A program made the translations under genes and the position numbers. A DNA stretch of 64,000 bases. It comes from Hemerocallis citrina. Lineage: Eukaryota > Streptophyta > Magnoliopsida > Asparagales > Asphodelaceae. Location of the stretch: the NCBI GenBank assembly GCA_017893485.1, contig CM030366.1:100886953-100950952 (forward strand). Direction: 5' to 3'. The notes under the pieces were generated by a model. That model made no database searches, was not told where the DNA came from, and worked only from the letters and a program-made list of their open reading frames with translations. Below are positions 1 through 11,510 of the stretch, in pieces; the first letter of the stretch is position 1; every line of letters begins with the position of its first letter.

Positions 1-524
1 CAAAATCGAATTATTTTGGTGATTTTCGCCCAGTTCGTTCATAGGCATTATCTGTATCCAGATATCGGTTAGTATACATCCGTATTGTATCAAATTGATA
101 CCGTGACCTTCCGAACTAATAATAGAATTTATTTTATTATTATCTCCGAGATTAAATTATTTTATACGGATTATGCAAAGATTTTCAGTATACAGACATA
201 TATGCGCACATACGTGTAGTATGTCGATTAGTACGTTATACAAATTGTGTGTTGTGTATTTTTGGACAACACTTGTTTTGTTATGACAAAACCTATTAGA
301 TTATTAGGGTTTATAAGTATTTAACCTAGGTTAAGTGTGCATGAGGAGGTTAAGGAAACCCTTCTAGAAACTCTCACATAACACCTCCACCACATAACAC
401 CATACCTCACCATACCTCCACCTCATCCCTACCACCCTAGGGGTATGGCCGGCCCCCATTTCATGGGGGGAGATTTTTGCAAAATTGTGTGTGCACATTT
501 GCACTATCCACCATTCTCTCCACC

Positions 525-532
525 TATAAATA
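525..532 (+). promoter_or_regulatory. Probable TATA box of the family A 5' LTR
   Basis: TATAAATA lies in a pyrimidine-rich context about 30 bp before the motif CTCATTTTAG and a long run of AAAG/GAAA repeats (about 562-612), a typical placement for the U3/R boundary. The same arrangement recurs in the 3' LTR and, reversed, in the solo LTR. Transcription would start near 555 by usual plant spacing, which is inference. Confidence 0.6.
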
Positions 533-1351
533 CCCCCTTCCTCCACCTTTGTCTCATTTTAGAAAGATCAAAAAGAAAGAAAGAAAGAAAGGAAAAGAAA
601 GAGAGAACAAAGACTAACTTGAGAGTTCTCTTTGTAGGTCTTCTTAGGAGTTCTTAGAAGCTAAGGGGAAGGAGAAGGAGCATAGGCTAGTCCTTCCTAC
701 AAAAAGATTAAGGTGGGGGTTTCTCTTTTGTATGTTTGTTTGCTTGTTTGTATTGTTGTTTTGACTTCTTCTTCTTATCCTCCTTGTATTGTTTTCTTTG
801 GTTCTTTTGGGAATGGTTTGTTGTGATGGTATTGTTGTATATATGTTTGTAAAAGTTAAAATAATAACCACATGAAAAGAAAAGAAATGAATAGTAGTAG
901 TAATAAACATAAAGATCAAATCTTTATAGTTGTAGTTGTTGGTTGTGTTTGTTAATTGGACTAAAATGACATAAGGCATATGAACTTGTACATACAACCG
1001 TTGGGGTTGTAGAACTTGATGTGAACACATGAACAAAGCATATGAACCTTTTTTACAACCATTTTTGGTTGTAGGACTTGTTTTTGGACTTGGACTAAAA
1101 AGATAAGCATATGTTGGTTGAACCAAATGAAGGTTCTTACTTATTTTTTTATTATTGTTGTTCTCTTTTATAATCTTAAGTAAAAAGAACCTAAATTAGA
1201 TGTTAGTTCTAATTATGAAAAAGAAATCACTAGTTGTAGAATGAATAAAAAGATCTTTTTTTTCTAATTACTAGTTGTAAAAGGATTAAAAGATCTCTTT
1301 TATGTCCACTAGTAATAATAAGAAACATGTACTAATAAAGATTGGTAGAAA

Positions 1352-1545
1352 TATTAGTAGATGTTCATGTTAAAATAAAATAGTAGTAGTATGTTTAAAT
1401 AAAATATTAGTAGATGTTCATGTTAAAATAAAATAGTAGTAGTATGTTTAAATAAGATATTAGTAGATGTTCATGTTAAAATAAAATAGTAGTAGTATGT
1501 TTAAATAAAATATTAGTAGATGTCCATATTAAAATGGTAGTAGTA
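1352..1545 (+). repeat. 53-bp tandem repeat in the LTR
   Basis: Units starting ATTAGTAGATGTTCATG occur at 1352, 1405, 1458 and 1511, giving a 53-bp period and about 3.5 copies. The same array, with the same copy number, occurs in the 3' LTR near 7074, so it predates this insertion. Confidence 0.8.
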
Positions 1546-1980
1546 TGTTGCTTAAATAAAATAGTAGTAGTAAGGATTAAAATAAAGTAGTTGTAGATGA
1601 TATGTAAAATGTTAGTAGCTATTCATGATTAAACTAAAGTAGTAGTTAATGTTCATGTTTTAAAGTAGTAGTAGTATGTTGAAATAAAGTAGTGGTATTA
1701 TGGTTAAATGAAGTAGTAATAGTAGATATTAAAATGAAGAAGTTATAGATGTTATGTACATTTTGGTAGACACTTGTGGTTGAAGTAAAGTAGTGTAGTA
1801 AATGTTCATGTTAAATAAGTAGCATTAGTAGATATTTATAAATTTGTATTAGATATTCATGTTAAATAAAGTTTCGATAGAGGTTTATGTTCAAGTAGTA
1901 GATGTTATGTTTCAATAAAGATAGTAGATGTTCATGCTTCATGCTAAGTTAGCAAGTATCATGCTTAACTATTATTTTTG

Positions 1981-2400
1981 TTAAGGGTATAAACATGCTT
2001 AGGATGTTGTAGGATTCATTCTAAAATTCCTATCATATTTAGATTAGTATAAATATGCTTAGAATGTTGTAGGATTCATTCGAAAATTCCTATCAAGTTT
2101 AGATTAGTATAAATATGCTTAAAATGTTGTAGGATTCATTCTAAAATTCCTATCATGTTTAGATTAGTATAAATATGCTTAGAATGTTGTAGAATTCATT
2201 CTAAAATTTCTTTCATGTTTAGATTAGTATAAATATGCTTAGAATGTTGTAGGATTCATTCTAAAATTTCTATCATGTTTAGAGTAGTATAAATATGCTT
2301 AGAATGTTGTAGGATTCATTCTAAAATTCCTATCATGTTTAGATTAGTATAAATATGCTTAGAATGTTGTAGGATTCATTCTAAAATTTCCTATCGTGTT
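1981..2400 (+). repeat. 60-bp minisatellite, seven units, in the 5' LTR
   Basis: Seven consecutive 60-bp units contain the core ATGCTTAGAATGTTGTAGG, followed by related, more diverged units up to about 2620. The 3' LTR of the same element has five clear units in this place (7700-8000). Confidence 0.88.
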
Positions 2401-2740
2401 AGATTAATTTATTCATGCCTAGAATGTTGTAGGATTTGTTCTAAAATTTCCTATCATGTTTAGGAATGATATTCATGCTTAGAATGTTGTAGGATTGTTC
2501 TAAAATTATCTACCATATTTAGGAGTGATATACATGTTATAGGATTTATTCTAAAATTACCCATCATGTGTAGGAATGATATACATGTTGTGGGATAAAT
2601 GCTAAAATTACTTACCATGTTTAGAAGTATGTATATATATATATACTTGGGAATGTTGTATGTTCATACTAGTAGTTATCCATGCTTAGTAAGATATTCA
2701 TGCTAGTAGTTATTCATGCTTAATAAGATTCGTGCTAGTA

Positions 2741-2995
2741 GGAAGGTAATATACCATGCTAGATTAATTTATCTACGCTTAGATGATTGTAGGAAAGCAT
2801 ATACCATGCTAGATTAATTTATCCATGCTTAGATAATTGTAGGAAAGCATATACCATGCTAAATTAATTTATCTATGCTTAGATAATTGTAGGAAAGCAT
2901 ATACCATGCTAGATTAATTTATCTATGCTTAGATAATTGTAGGAAAGTAGTATACCATGCTAGATTAATTTTTCTATGTTTAGATAAGTGGTATA
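2741..2995 (+). repeat. 50-bp minisatellite, five units, in the 5' LTR
   Basis: Five units of about 50 bp contain ATACCATGCTAGATTAAT and end in a GATAATTGT-type motif. The 3' LTR has four units here (8339-8540). Confidence 0.85.
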
Positions 2996-3457
2996 TAATG
3001 CTAGACTAATTTATCCATGCTTACATGCTAGTAGGAAAGTTGTATACCATGCTAGATTCATTTATCTATACTTGGATTGTAGTAGGAATCATTATACATG
3101 CTTATAATGTTGTAGGATTGATGTTTAATTAACCTACCATGTTTAAAACATTGTAGGAGTGTTTTGGCTGGTGGTTATGTTGTGTACTATAATTAGATCA
3201 TCATAGGAAGATGCTTGCAATTGTATGCCATGCTTAAAGTACTATAGGTTGAAGTAATAAGGATTTGGAAGACCACTAGTAATAGTTAGTTTGATAAAGA
3301 TTGTTATGTCTCCTTCGGTTTTCAGTGGTAGAATACCGATCATAGAATATTAGTAGATTCTTCTGTTGCTTCTAATAATAGAAGATCAAGTTTGCTAGTA
3401 AGCACGTTTGGTTGCTTCTAGGATTGATTACATGTATGGTTGTTTGCATATGGTTGT

Positions 3458-3640
3458 GCTCGTACGTGGCTCGACTGGTCCGTATGTAGCTGTGGGTCTC
3501 ATACGTAGTTTATTTGGCTCGTATGTAGGTTGTTGTCTCGTACGCGGCTCGACTGGCCCGTGCGTAGCTGTTGGTCTCATACGCGGCTTATTTGGCCGGT
3601 ATGTACGTTGTTATCTCCTACGAAGCCCGCCTGGCTCGTA
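3458..3640 (+). repeat. 79-bp GC-richer repeat of CGTACG/CTCGACTGG units
   Basis: CGTACGTGGCTCGACTGG at 3460 recurs as CGTACGCGGCTCGACTGG at 3539, with a weaker third unit after it. The block repeats at about 9006-9190 and, reverse-complemented, near 61080-61300, so it is an inherited part of the family A LTR. A short open frame here is explained by the periodicity. Confidence 0.7.
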
Positions 3641-4814
3641 GGTAGCTATGGTTTCATACGTGGCTTATTAGCTCGTATGTGATAGTTACTCGTACATAGC
3701 TTGTTAGATAGTACACAGTTGTTGTGCTCATCTAGGGTGATATTGTTCCCCTAAGGGCTGTCGACCATCAAGACATATGTTTTCTTACCCTAAGGAACTG
3801 TGGAGGAGTCACTCCTTGTGTGCCGTCGAATCTTAACCAGGGTCGGTCGATCGAGGACCAGAGTATAGATGGAATCTAAGTTCAGGGTAGTGGCATGCAC
3901 ATATATTCGCATTGCCGAGGTCTTGGATCGATGAGCCACGAACCGGATCCTGAGGGGTTCCGGTAAGTCTAGGTTGAGCAGCCTAGTAGAGTTGTCTTGC
4001 AAAGCCTAATTTAAGGCCTAGCATGTTGTGGTTATAATATTGTCCTCCCTAGGAGTGTTTAGGGTTAGGGACATCATTAGGATAGTGACTTATAAAGATC
4101 ATTACTTAAACCCTTGCCGGAAGAGAGGAGTCGGTCGTAGGGGGCACCTTACGACTCACTCGTCTCTGGAGGCAGACTAGGTGGTGTTATTGGATTGCAC
4201 CTTCCTGTCAAAGGGATACGTATGGTGCCGTCTCACAAGTTGGGAGCACGGGTTGCGTATCTCGCGCTGTTAATTCCTAAAGTACTGTGACTTGGGGTGC
4301 CACAGGATGCGTTGGGCAGTCCTGCACTTGCGAGACCCCGGGGGTGTCACAGGGTAGGCTTCGTGCTACCGTGCGCTTGCAAGACCCTATGATTTGGATT
4401 TTGAAATGACGCCCAATACGTTGGGTTCGTCTAGTTTTGAGTGAGGTCCGGTTGGCCGGGTAGCAGTGGCGAACATAGACACCACTGGCGTACTGCATCA
4501 GTGGCACATGACCACATCTGCAACCTCATCAGTCACGTGTAGGTGTCAGGAACAGGTTGTGTACAATTAGAAGTTCATAACACGGGTTCAAATCCCTATA
4601 TATGGAGAAACGGCTTGAGATGGGGTCACATGTAGTATGGGCTGCATGTTGCTTCGGAGACTTGCTGACATTAGAATAGGAAGCATCCTAGTTCTATTTA
4701 AATATCGCATTAGAGTCTAGTCGTAGCACTCACGAACACTTAAACTACACCAACACTATTGCCATGTTTTGTATGTTGTTTGGGAGATTCGCTGCTTTGA
4801 TGTCAGCCTTTAAG

Positions 4815-4832
4815 CGTCAGTGAATACTGACG
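4815..4832 (+). other. Conserved hairpin in the 3' part of the family A LTR
   Basis: CGTCAGT, loop GAAT, ACTGACG: a perfect 7-bp stem. The same stem is present in all four family A LTRs (10363-10380; reversed at 16992-17013 and 59964-59981) while the loop sequence varies, suggesting selection on structure, possibly as RNA near the R/U5 region. Function unknown. Confidence 0.6.
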
Positions 4833-5236
4833 TCCCCACTTCCATAGGTACTGGATTGCCAAAGTACAAGGGCGAGATTCAGGAGGACTCAAGGCGAGGA
4901 AAGCAAGGAGTCAGTGTTATGTTTAGTTCCGCTGCAGTATATGTATTGATTATCTATTAGTTGAGAAGTACTCAAGTGAGAGTTACCAAGTGTTGTTCTT
5001 CATTCCTTGTACTCTGATGTAATTTGTTGAAGGTTGTAACACTTGGAAATGTAAAGGTAATATTGTAACTCTATCGTAATGCATTGCAGTTGTATAATGT
5101 TCAGACTTGTAATGTATTGAGTGTGGAATGAAAGGTTTTAAATTCTCCTGTTTTCTTGTGTATTGTGACTAATTGAAGAAAAGGTCTTGGCTCGTGTCTC
5201 GGTTTTCCCAGTATTGGAAATCGGGGCGCTACAGAG

Positions 5237-5248
5237 TGGTATCAGAGC
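5237..5248 (+). other. Primer-binding site, initiator tRNA-Met type
   Basis: TGGTATCAGAGC is the standard plant retrotransposon complement to the 3' end of initiator tRNA-Met, placed three bases after the LTR end. It fixes the element's orientation and its left LTR boundary. Confidence 0.92.
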
Positions 5249-5462
5249 TAACTTCAATTTACAGTCCAACACAGCAGGAAAATTAAACTTGGATGCCCTT
5301 TAGGATTCGGGTCTTAGTTAGTTGTAGGCAATTGTAATTCATATTGTTGTTCCTTTCAACTTATGTTTTATGATTTTCCTATATCTGGAGCGTCAACTTG
5401 AGCAAATTACAAGAGAGAATCCTGGAAGTCGGAAGTGATGTTCATAGGTCATGTCCTATTCT

Positions 5463-5472
5463 AAGGAGGGAG
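5463..5472 (+). other. Second copy of the polypurine tract motif
   Basis: AAGGAGGGAG within CTATTCTAAGGAGGGAGTA, repeated at 5634. Only the downstream copy abuts the LTR, so this one is probably a relic of rearrangement in the shortened interior. Confidence 0.55.
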
Positions 5473-5633
5473 TAGCTACCGAATTGCAAGGGTCGGGTTC
5501 CTTGGAGAACCAGTTCGTAGATGAGCCACTTGGGAGCCGGAAAGCAGCATAAGCTTTCTTTTCCCGAGTTATTAGGGTATGGATGTTTGCCTGTTTTCCT
5601 AACTTAAGGTAGTTCTGAGGACAGAACTATTCT

Positions 5634-5643
5634 AAGGAGGGAG
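5634..5643 (+). other. Polypurine tract of the family A element
   Basis: AAGGAGGGAG lies three bases before the 3' LTR start TGTAATATCCC, the position expected for priming plus-strand DNA synthesis. Confidence 0.85.
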
Positions 5644-6246
5644 TATTGTAATATCCCAGACGGATATTACCTTATATAAATTATTATTTTATTATTATTT
5701 TATTATTATTTTGTTTTAATTCCAAAATCGAATTATTTTGGTGATTTTCGCCCGGTTCGTTCATAGGCATTATCTGTATCCAGATATCGGTCAGTATACA
5801 TCCGTATTGTATCAAATTGATACCGTGACCTTCCGAACTAATAATCAAATTTATTTTATTATTATCTCCGAGATTAAATTATTTTATACGGATTATGCGA
5901 AGATTTTCAGTATACAGATATATATGCGCACATACGTGTAGTATGTCGATTAGTACGTTATTCAAATTGTGTGTTGTGTATTTTTGGACAACACTTGTTT
6001 TGTTATGACAAAACCTATTAGATTGTTAGGGTTTATAAGTGTTTAACCTAGGTTAAGTGTGCATGAGGAGGTTAAGGAAACCCTTCTAGAAACCCTCACA
6101 TAACACCTCCACCACATAACACCATACCTCACCATACCTCCACCTCATCCCTACCACCCTAGGGGTATGGCCGGCCCCCATTTCATGGGAGGAGGTTTTT
6201 GCAAAATTGTGTGTGCACATTTGCACTATCCACCCTTCTCTCCACC

Positions 6247-6254
6247 TATAAATA
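6247..6254 (+). promoter_or_regulatory. TATA box of the family A 3' LTR
   Basis: TATAAATA is at the equivalent position to 525-532, followed by the same purine-rich repeat. It could drive readthrough into flanking DNA. Confidence 0.55.
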
Positions 6255-7699
6255 CCCCCTTCCTCCAACTTTGTCTCATTTTAGAAAGATCAAAAAGAAA
6301 GAAAGAAAGAAAGGAAAAGAAAGAGAGAACAAAGACTAACTTGAGAGTTCTCTTTGTAGGTCTTCTTAGGAGTTCTTAGAAGCTAAGGGGAAGGAGAAGG
6401 AGCATAGGCTAGTCCTTCCTACAAAAAGATTAAGGTGGGGGTTTCTCTTTTGTATGTTTGTTTGCTTGTTTGTATTGTTGTTTTGACTTCTTCTTCTTAT
6501 CCTCCTTGTATTGTTTTCTTTGGTTCTTTTGGGAATGGTTTGTTGTGATGGTATTGTTGTATATATGTTTGTAAATGTTAAAATAATAACCACATGAAAA
6601 GAAAAGAAATGAATAGTAGTAGTAATAAACATAAAGATCAAATCTTTATAGTTGTAGTTGTTGGTTGTGTTTGTTAATTGGACTAAAATGACATAAGGCA
6701 TATGGACTTGTACATACAACCGTTGGGGTTGTAGGACTTGATGTGAACACATGAACAAAGCATATGAACCTTTTTTACAACCATTTTTGGTTGTAGGACT
6801 TGTTTTTGGACTTGGACTAAAAAGATAAGCATATGTTGGTTGAACCAAATGAAGGTTCTTACTTACTTTTTTATTATTGTTGTTCTCTTTTATAATCTTA
6901 AGTAAAAAGAACCTAAATTAGATGTTAGTTCTAATTATGAAAAAGAAATCACTAGTTGTAGAATGAATAAAAAGATCTTTTTTTTCTAATTACTAGTTGT
7001 AAAAGGATTAAAAAGATCTCTTTTATGTCCACTAGTAATAATAAGAAACATGTACTAATAAAGATTGGTAGAAATATTAGTAGATGTTCATGTTAAAATA
7101 AAATAGTAGTAGTATGTTTAAATAAAATATTAGTAGATGTTCATGTTAAAATAAAATAGTAGTAGTATGTTTAAATAAGATATTAGTAGATGTTCATGTT
7201 AAAATAAAATAGTAGTAGTATGTTTAAATAAAATATTAGTAGATGTCCATATTAAAATGGTAGTAGTATGTTGCTTAAATAAAATAGTAGTAGTAAGGAT
7301 TAAAATAAAGTAGTTGTAGATGATATGTAAAATGTTAGTAGCTATTCATGATTAAAATAAAGTAGTAGTTAATGTTCATGTTTTAAAGTAGTAGTAGTAT
7401 GTTGAAATAAAGTAGTGGTATTATGGTTAAATGAAGTAGTAATAGTAGATCTTAAAATGAAGTAGTTATAGATGTTATGTACATTTTGGTTGACACTTGT
7501 GGTTGAAGTAGTGTAGTAAATGTTCATGTTAAATAAGTAGCATTAGTAGATGTTTATAAATTTGTATTAGATGTTCATGTTAAATAAAGTTTCGATAGAG
7601 GTTTATGTTCAAGTAGTAGATGTTATGTTTCAATAAAGATAGTAGATATTTATGGTTCATGCTAAGTTAGTAAGTATCAGGCTTAACTATTATTCTTGT

Positions 7700-8000
7700 T
7701 AAGGGTATAAACATGCTTAGGATGTTGTAGGATTCATTCTAAAATTCCTATCATGTTTAGATTAGTATAAATATGCTTAGACTGTTGTAGGATTCATTCG
7801 AAAATTCCTATCATGTTTAGATTAGCATAAATATGCTTAGAATGTTGTAGGATTCATTCTAAAATTCCTATCATGTTTAGATTAGTATAAATATGCTTAG
7901 AATGTTGTAGGATTCATTCTAAAATTCCTATCATGTTTAGATTAGTATAAATATGCTTAGAATGTTGTCGGATTCATTGTAAAATTTTCTATCATGTTAG
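7700..8000 (+). repeat. 60-bp minisatellite, five units, in the 3' LTR
   Basis: Counterpart of 1981-2400 with two fewer 60-bp units. The shared first and last units show the change was internal to the array. Confidence 0.85.
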
Positions 8001-8338
8001 ATTAATTTATTCATGCCTAGAATGTTGTAGGATTTGTTCTAAAATATCCTATCATGTTTAGGGATGATATTCATGCTTAGAATGTTGTAGGATTGTTCTA
8101 AAATTATCTACCATATTTAGGAGTGATATACATGTTATAGGATTTATTCTAAAATTACCCATCATGTGTAGGAATGATATACATGTTGTGGGATAAATGC
8201 TAAAATTACTTACCATGTTTAGAAGTATGTATATATATATATACTTGGGAATGTTGTATGTTCATACTAGTAGTTATCCATGCTTAGTAAGATATTCATG
8301 CTAGTAGTTATTCATGCTTAATAAGATTCGTGCTAGTA

Positions 8339-8540
8339 GGAAGGTAATATACCATGCTAGATTAATTTATCTACGCTTAGATGATTGTAGGAAAGCATAT
8401 ACCATGCTAGATTAATTTATCTATGCTTAGATAATTGTAGGAAAGCATATACCATGCTAGATTAATTTATCTATGCTTAGATAATTGTAGGAAAGTAGTA
8501 TACCATGCTAGATTAATTTATCTATGTTTAGATAAGTGGT
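8339..8540 (+). repeat. 50-bp minisatellite, four units, in the 3' LTR
   Basis: Counterpart of 2741-2995 with one fewer unit. Each unit contains ATACCATGCTAGATTAAT. Confidence 0.85.
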
Positions 8541-10362
8541 ATATAATGCTAGATTAATTTATCCATGCTTACATGCTAGTAGGAAAGTTGTATACCATGC
8601 TAGATTCATTTATCTATACTTGGATTGTAGTAGGAATCATTATACATGCTTATAATGTTGTACGATTGATGTTTAATTAACCTACCATGTTTAGAACATT
8701 GTAGGAGTGTTATGGCTGGTGGTTATGTTGTGTACTATAATTAGATCATCATAGGAAGATGCTTGCAATTGTATGCCATGCTTAAAGTACTATAGGTTGA
8801 AGTAATAAGGATTTGGAAGACCACTAGTAATAGTTAGTTTGATAAAGATTGTTATGTCGCCGTCGGTTTTTATTGGTAGAATACCGATCATAGACTATTA
8901 GTAGATTCTTCTGTTGCTTCTAATAATAGAAGATCAAGTTTGCTAGTAAGCACGTTTGGTTGCTTCTAGGATTGATTACCTGTATGGTTGTTTGCATATG
9001 GTTGTGCTTGTACGTGGCTCGACTGGCCCGTATGTAGCTGTGGGTCTCATACGTAGTTTATCTGGCTCGTATGTAGGTTGTTGTCTCGTACGCGGCTCGA
9101 CCGGCCCGTGCGTAGCTGTTGGTCTCATACGCAGCTTATTTGGCCGGTATGTACGTTGTTATCTCCTACGAGGCCCGCCTGGCTCGTAGGTAGCTATGGT
9201 TTCATACGTGGCTTATTAGCTCGTATGTGGTAGTTACTCGTACATAGCTTGTTAGCTAGTACACAGTTGTTGTGCTCATCTAGGGTGATATTGTTCCCCT
9301 AAGGGCTGTCGACCATCAAGACATATGTTTTCTTACCCTAAGAAACTGTAGAGGAGTCACTCCTTGTGTGCCGTCGAATCTTAACCAGGGTCGGTCGATC
9401 GAGGACCAGAGTATAGACGGAATCTAAGTTCAGGGTAGTGGCATGCACATATATTCGCATTGCCGAGGTCTTGGATCGTTGAGCCACGAACCGGATCCTG
9501 AGGGGTTCCGGTAAGTCTAGGTTGAGCAGCCTAGTAGAGTTGTCTTGCAACGCCTAATTTAAGGCCTAGCATGTTGTGGTTATAATATTGTCCTCCCTAG
9601 GAGTGTTCAGGGTTAGGGACATCATTAGGATAGTGACTTATAAAGATCATTACTTAAACCCTTGCCGGAAGAGAGGAGTCGGTCGTAGGGGGCACCTTAC
9701 GACTCACTCGTCTCTGGAGGCAGACTAGGTGGTGTTATTGGATTGCGCCTTCCTGTCAAAGGGATACGTATGGTGCCGTCTCACAAGTTGGGAGCACGGG
9801 TTGCGTATCTCGCGCTGTTAATTCCTAAAGTACTGTGACTTGGGGTGCCACAGGATGCGTTGGGCAGTCCTGCACTTGCGAGACCCCGGGGGTGCCACAG
9901 GGTAGGCTTCGTGCTACCGTGCGCTTGCAAGACCCTATGATTTGGATTTTGAAATGACGCCCGATACGTTGGGTTCGTCTAGTTTTGAGTGAGGTCCGGT
10001 TGGCCGGGTAGCAGTGGCGAACATAGACACCACTGGCGTACTGTATCAGTGGCACATGACCACATCTGCAACCTCATCAGTCACGTGTAGGTGTCAGGAA
10101 CAGGTTGTGTACAATTAGAAGTTCATAACGCGAGTTCAAATCCCTATATATGGAGAAACGGCTTGAGATGGGGTCGCATGTAGTATGTGCTGCATGTTGC
10201 TTCGGAGACTTGCTGACATTAGAATAGGAAGCATCCTAGTTCTATTTGAATATCGCATTAGAGTCTAGTCATAGCACTCACGAACACTTAAACTATACCA
10301 ACACTATTGCCATGTTTTGTATGTTGTTTGGGAGATTCGCTGCTTTGATATCAGCCTTTAAG

Positions 10363-10380
10363 CGTCAGTGAATACTGACG
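10363..10380 (+). other. Conserved LTR hairpin, 3' LTR copy
   Basis: CGTCAGT-GAAT-ACTGACG, identical to the hairpin at 4815-4832. Confidence 0.6.
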
Positions 10381-10779
10381 TCCCCCCTTCCATAGGTACT
10401 GGATCTCCAAAGTACAAGGGCGAGATTCAGGAGGACTCAAGGCGAGGAAAGCAAGGAGTCAGTGTTATGTTTAGTTCCGCTGCAGTATATGTATTGATTA
10501 TCTATTAGTTGAGAAGTACTCAAGTGAGTTACCAAGTGTTGTTCTTCATTCCTTGTACTCTGATGTAATTTGTTGAAGGTTGTAACACTTGAAAATGTAA
10601 AGGTAATATTGTAACTCTATCGTAATGCATTGCAGTTGTATAATGTTCAGACTTGTAATGTAATGAGTGTGGAATGAAAGGTTTTAAATTCTCCTGTTTT
10701 CCTGTGTATTGTGACTAATTGAAGAAAAGGTCTTGGCTCGTGTCTCGGTTTTCCCAGTATTGGAAATCGGGGCGCTACA

Positions 10780-11510
10780 ACGTCTACAAGTGGGAGCAAC
10801 TCGTTGGAAGAACAACAACAACAACGTCAATAGCAACCAAAATGAAGAATTCAAGACCAACAACAACCAGTCAACAACAACAAATTGAAGGCCATCAAAT
10901 TGAAGACAATTGTAAAGAGATAAAAAAATTGTATTAAATCTTTGCTTTTTATTTCAAAATTCAAATTAGGAAAATTGAAGTAAATTGAAATTGTATATAA
11001 GAAATTTGTTAGTGTACAAAACAAATTTGTGAAATCTTTATTTCTTATTACAAATTGTGAAACTTGTATAACTTGAAATCATATGAATAATATATCTTTT
11101 TTTTTTTGGCAATTTCACTCTTTCAATCTTATTTTTATTATTACAATTTTTAATGTTTATTATTTATTTTTATTTTTTTTAAGTAAAAAAATAGAAAATA
11201 AGTTCACTCTCTAACTGGGCCAACCCGCGACCCAGCCCGAACCAACCAGGGTTGGACCCGAAAGGGTTCACGGGTTGGGTGGGTCGCGATTTCATCTCTT
11301 CGACCCGGCCAGGCCCAACCCAGTTAAGCCACCGACCCGATCCGAACCCGCCCACGTCAACCTTCAACCCGGGCAGGTCCAACCCGGACGACCCGAATGC
11401 CAACTCTATACATTGGTCCGAGGGCAAGCCCTTAATCGTACTTCATCTTGTAGGGTTCAATCCCTTGCCATGATTTAAACTACTACGTTAACTACGATAA
11501 GTATCCTAGA
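10780..11510. other. Unassigned AT-rich stretch with a GC-rich low-complexity block
   Basis: No gene is recognised. From 10810 to 10900 there are CAACAA-type low-complexity runs; 10940-11200 is AT-rich with homopolymers. At about 11209-11420 the sequence changes to repeated GACCCG/CCCAACCC/GGGTTGGG words that are partly self-complementary, a composition typical of some plant hAT-type terminal regions. I could not define termini or a target duplication. Short open frames across the block arise from its periodic composition. Confidence 0.4.

Larger units (their letters stand above)
1..5233 (+). repeat. Family A 5' LTR, missing about its first 76 bp
   Basis: Matched base for base with 5723-10779 apart from substitutions and copy-number changes in internal tandem arrays. 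The LTR ends at GCGCTACA, followed after three bases by the primer-binding site. It carries a TATA box near 525, a purine-rich GAAA-type stretch after it, AT-rich minisatellites at 1352-2995, a GC-richer 79-bp repeat near 3458, and a conserved hairpin near 4815. Short open frames inside, including one of 160 codons at 644-1126 on the minus strand, recur only because the LTR is duplicated and resemble no known protein. Confidence 0.9.
5234..5646 (+). other. 413-bp non-coding interior of the family A element
   Basis: The interval between the LTRs has no open frame resembling gag, protease, reverse transcriptase or integrase. It holds the primer-binding site at its left end, two near-identical polypurine tracts at 5463-5472 and 5634-5643, and otherwise undistinguished sequence. 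The two tracts are embedded in a repeated motif CTATTCTAAGGAGGGAGTA about 169 bp apart, which may mark an internal deletion or template switch that removed the coding region. Confidence 0.85.
1..10779 (+). mobile_element. Family A LTR retrotransposon with giant LTRs and almost no interior (5' edge outside window)
   Basis: Position 1 aligns with 5723 and the two long segments stay collinear until 5233 and 10779, so they are the two LTRs of one element. The LTR begins TGTAATATCCC and ends GGGGCGCTACA. Between the LTRs lie only 413 bp, with an initiator tRNA-Met primer site after the first LTR and a polypurine tract before the second. No gag or pol is present, so this copy is non-autonomous. The arrangement recalls LARD-type elements, but their interiors are usually kilobases long. 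The LTRs are highly similar apart from tandem-repeat copy number, suggesting fairly recent insertion. The 5' target duplication lies outside the window; the five bases after the 3' LTR are ACGTC. Confidence 0.88.
5647..10779 (+). repeat. Family A 3' LTR, complete (5133 bp)
   Basis: Bounded by TGTAATATCCC and GGCGCTACA. It matches 1-5233 throughout, with an offset of 5722 before the minisatellites and 5548 after them. The roughly 174-bp difference is explained by fewer units in the 60-bp array (7700-8000) and the 50-bp array (8339-8540). A TATA box lies at 6247-6254 and the conserved hairpin at 10363-10380. The sequence after it (from 10780) is not present after the 5' LTR, confirming the boundary. 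Confidence 0.92.

Noticed and set aside
644..1126. 160-codon minus-strand open frame, repeated exactly at 6366-6848
   Set aside because: Its preservation reflects near-identical LTRs. It is low complexity, opposite to the LTR transcript and resembles no protein.
5237..5248. tRNA-Met gene suggested by TGGTATCAGAGC
   Set aside because: Only the primer-binding complement is present, at LTR boundaries; there is no cloverleaf.
11179..11478. Three overlapping frames rich in Pro/Arg/Gly
   Set aside because: Produced by the repeated GACCCG/GGGTTGGG words on both strands.
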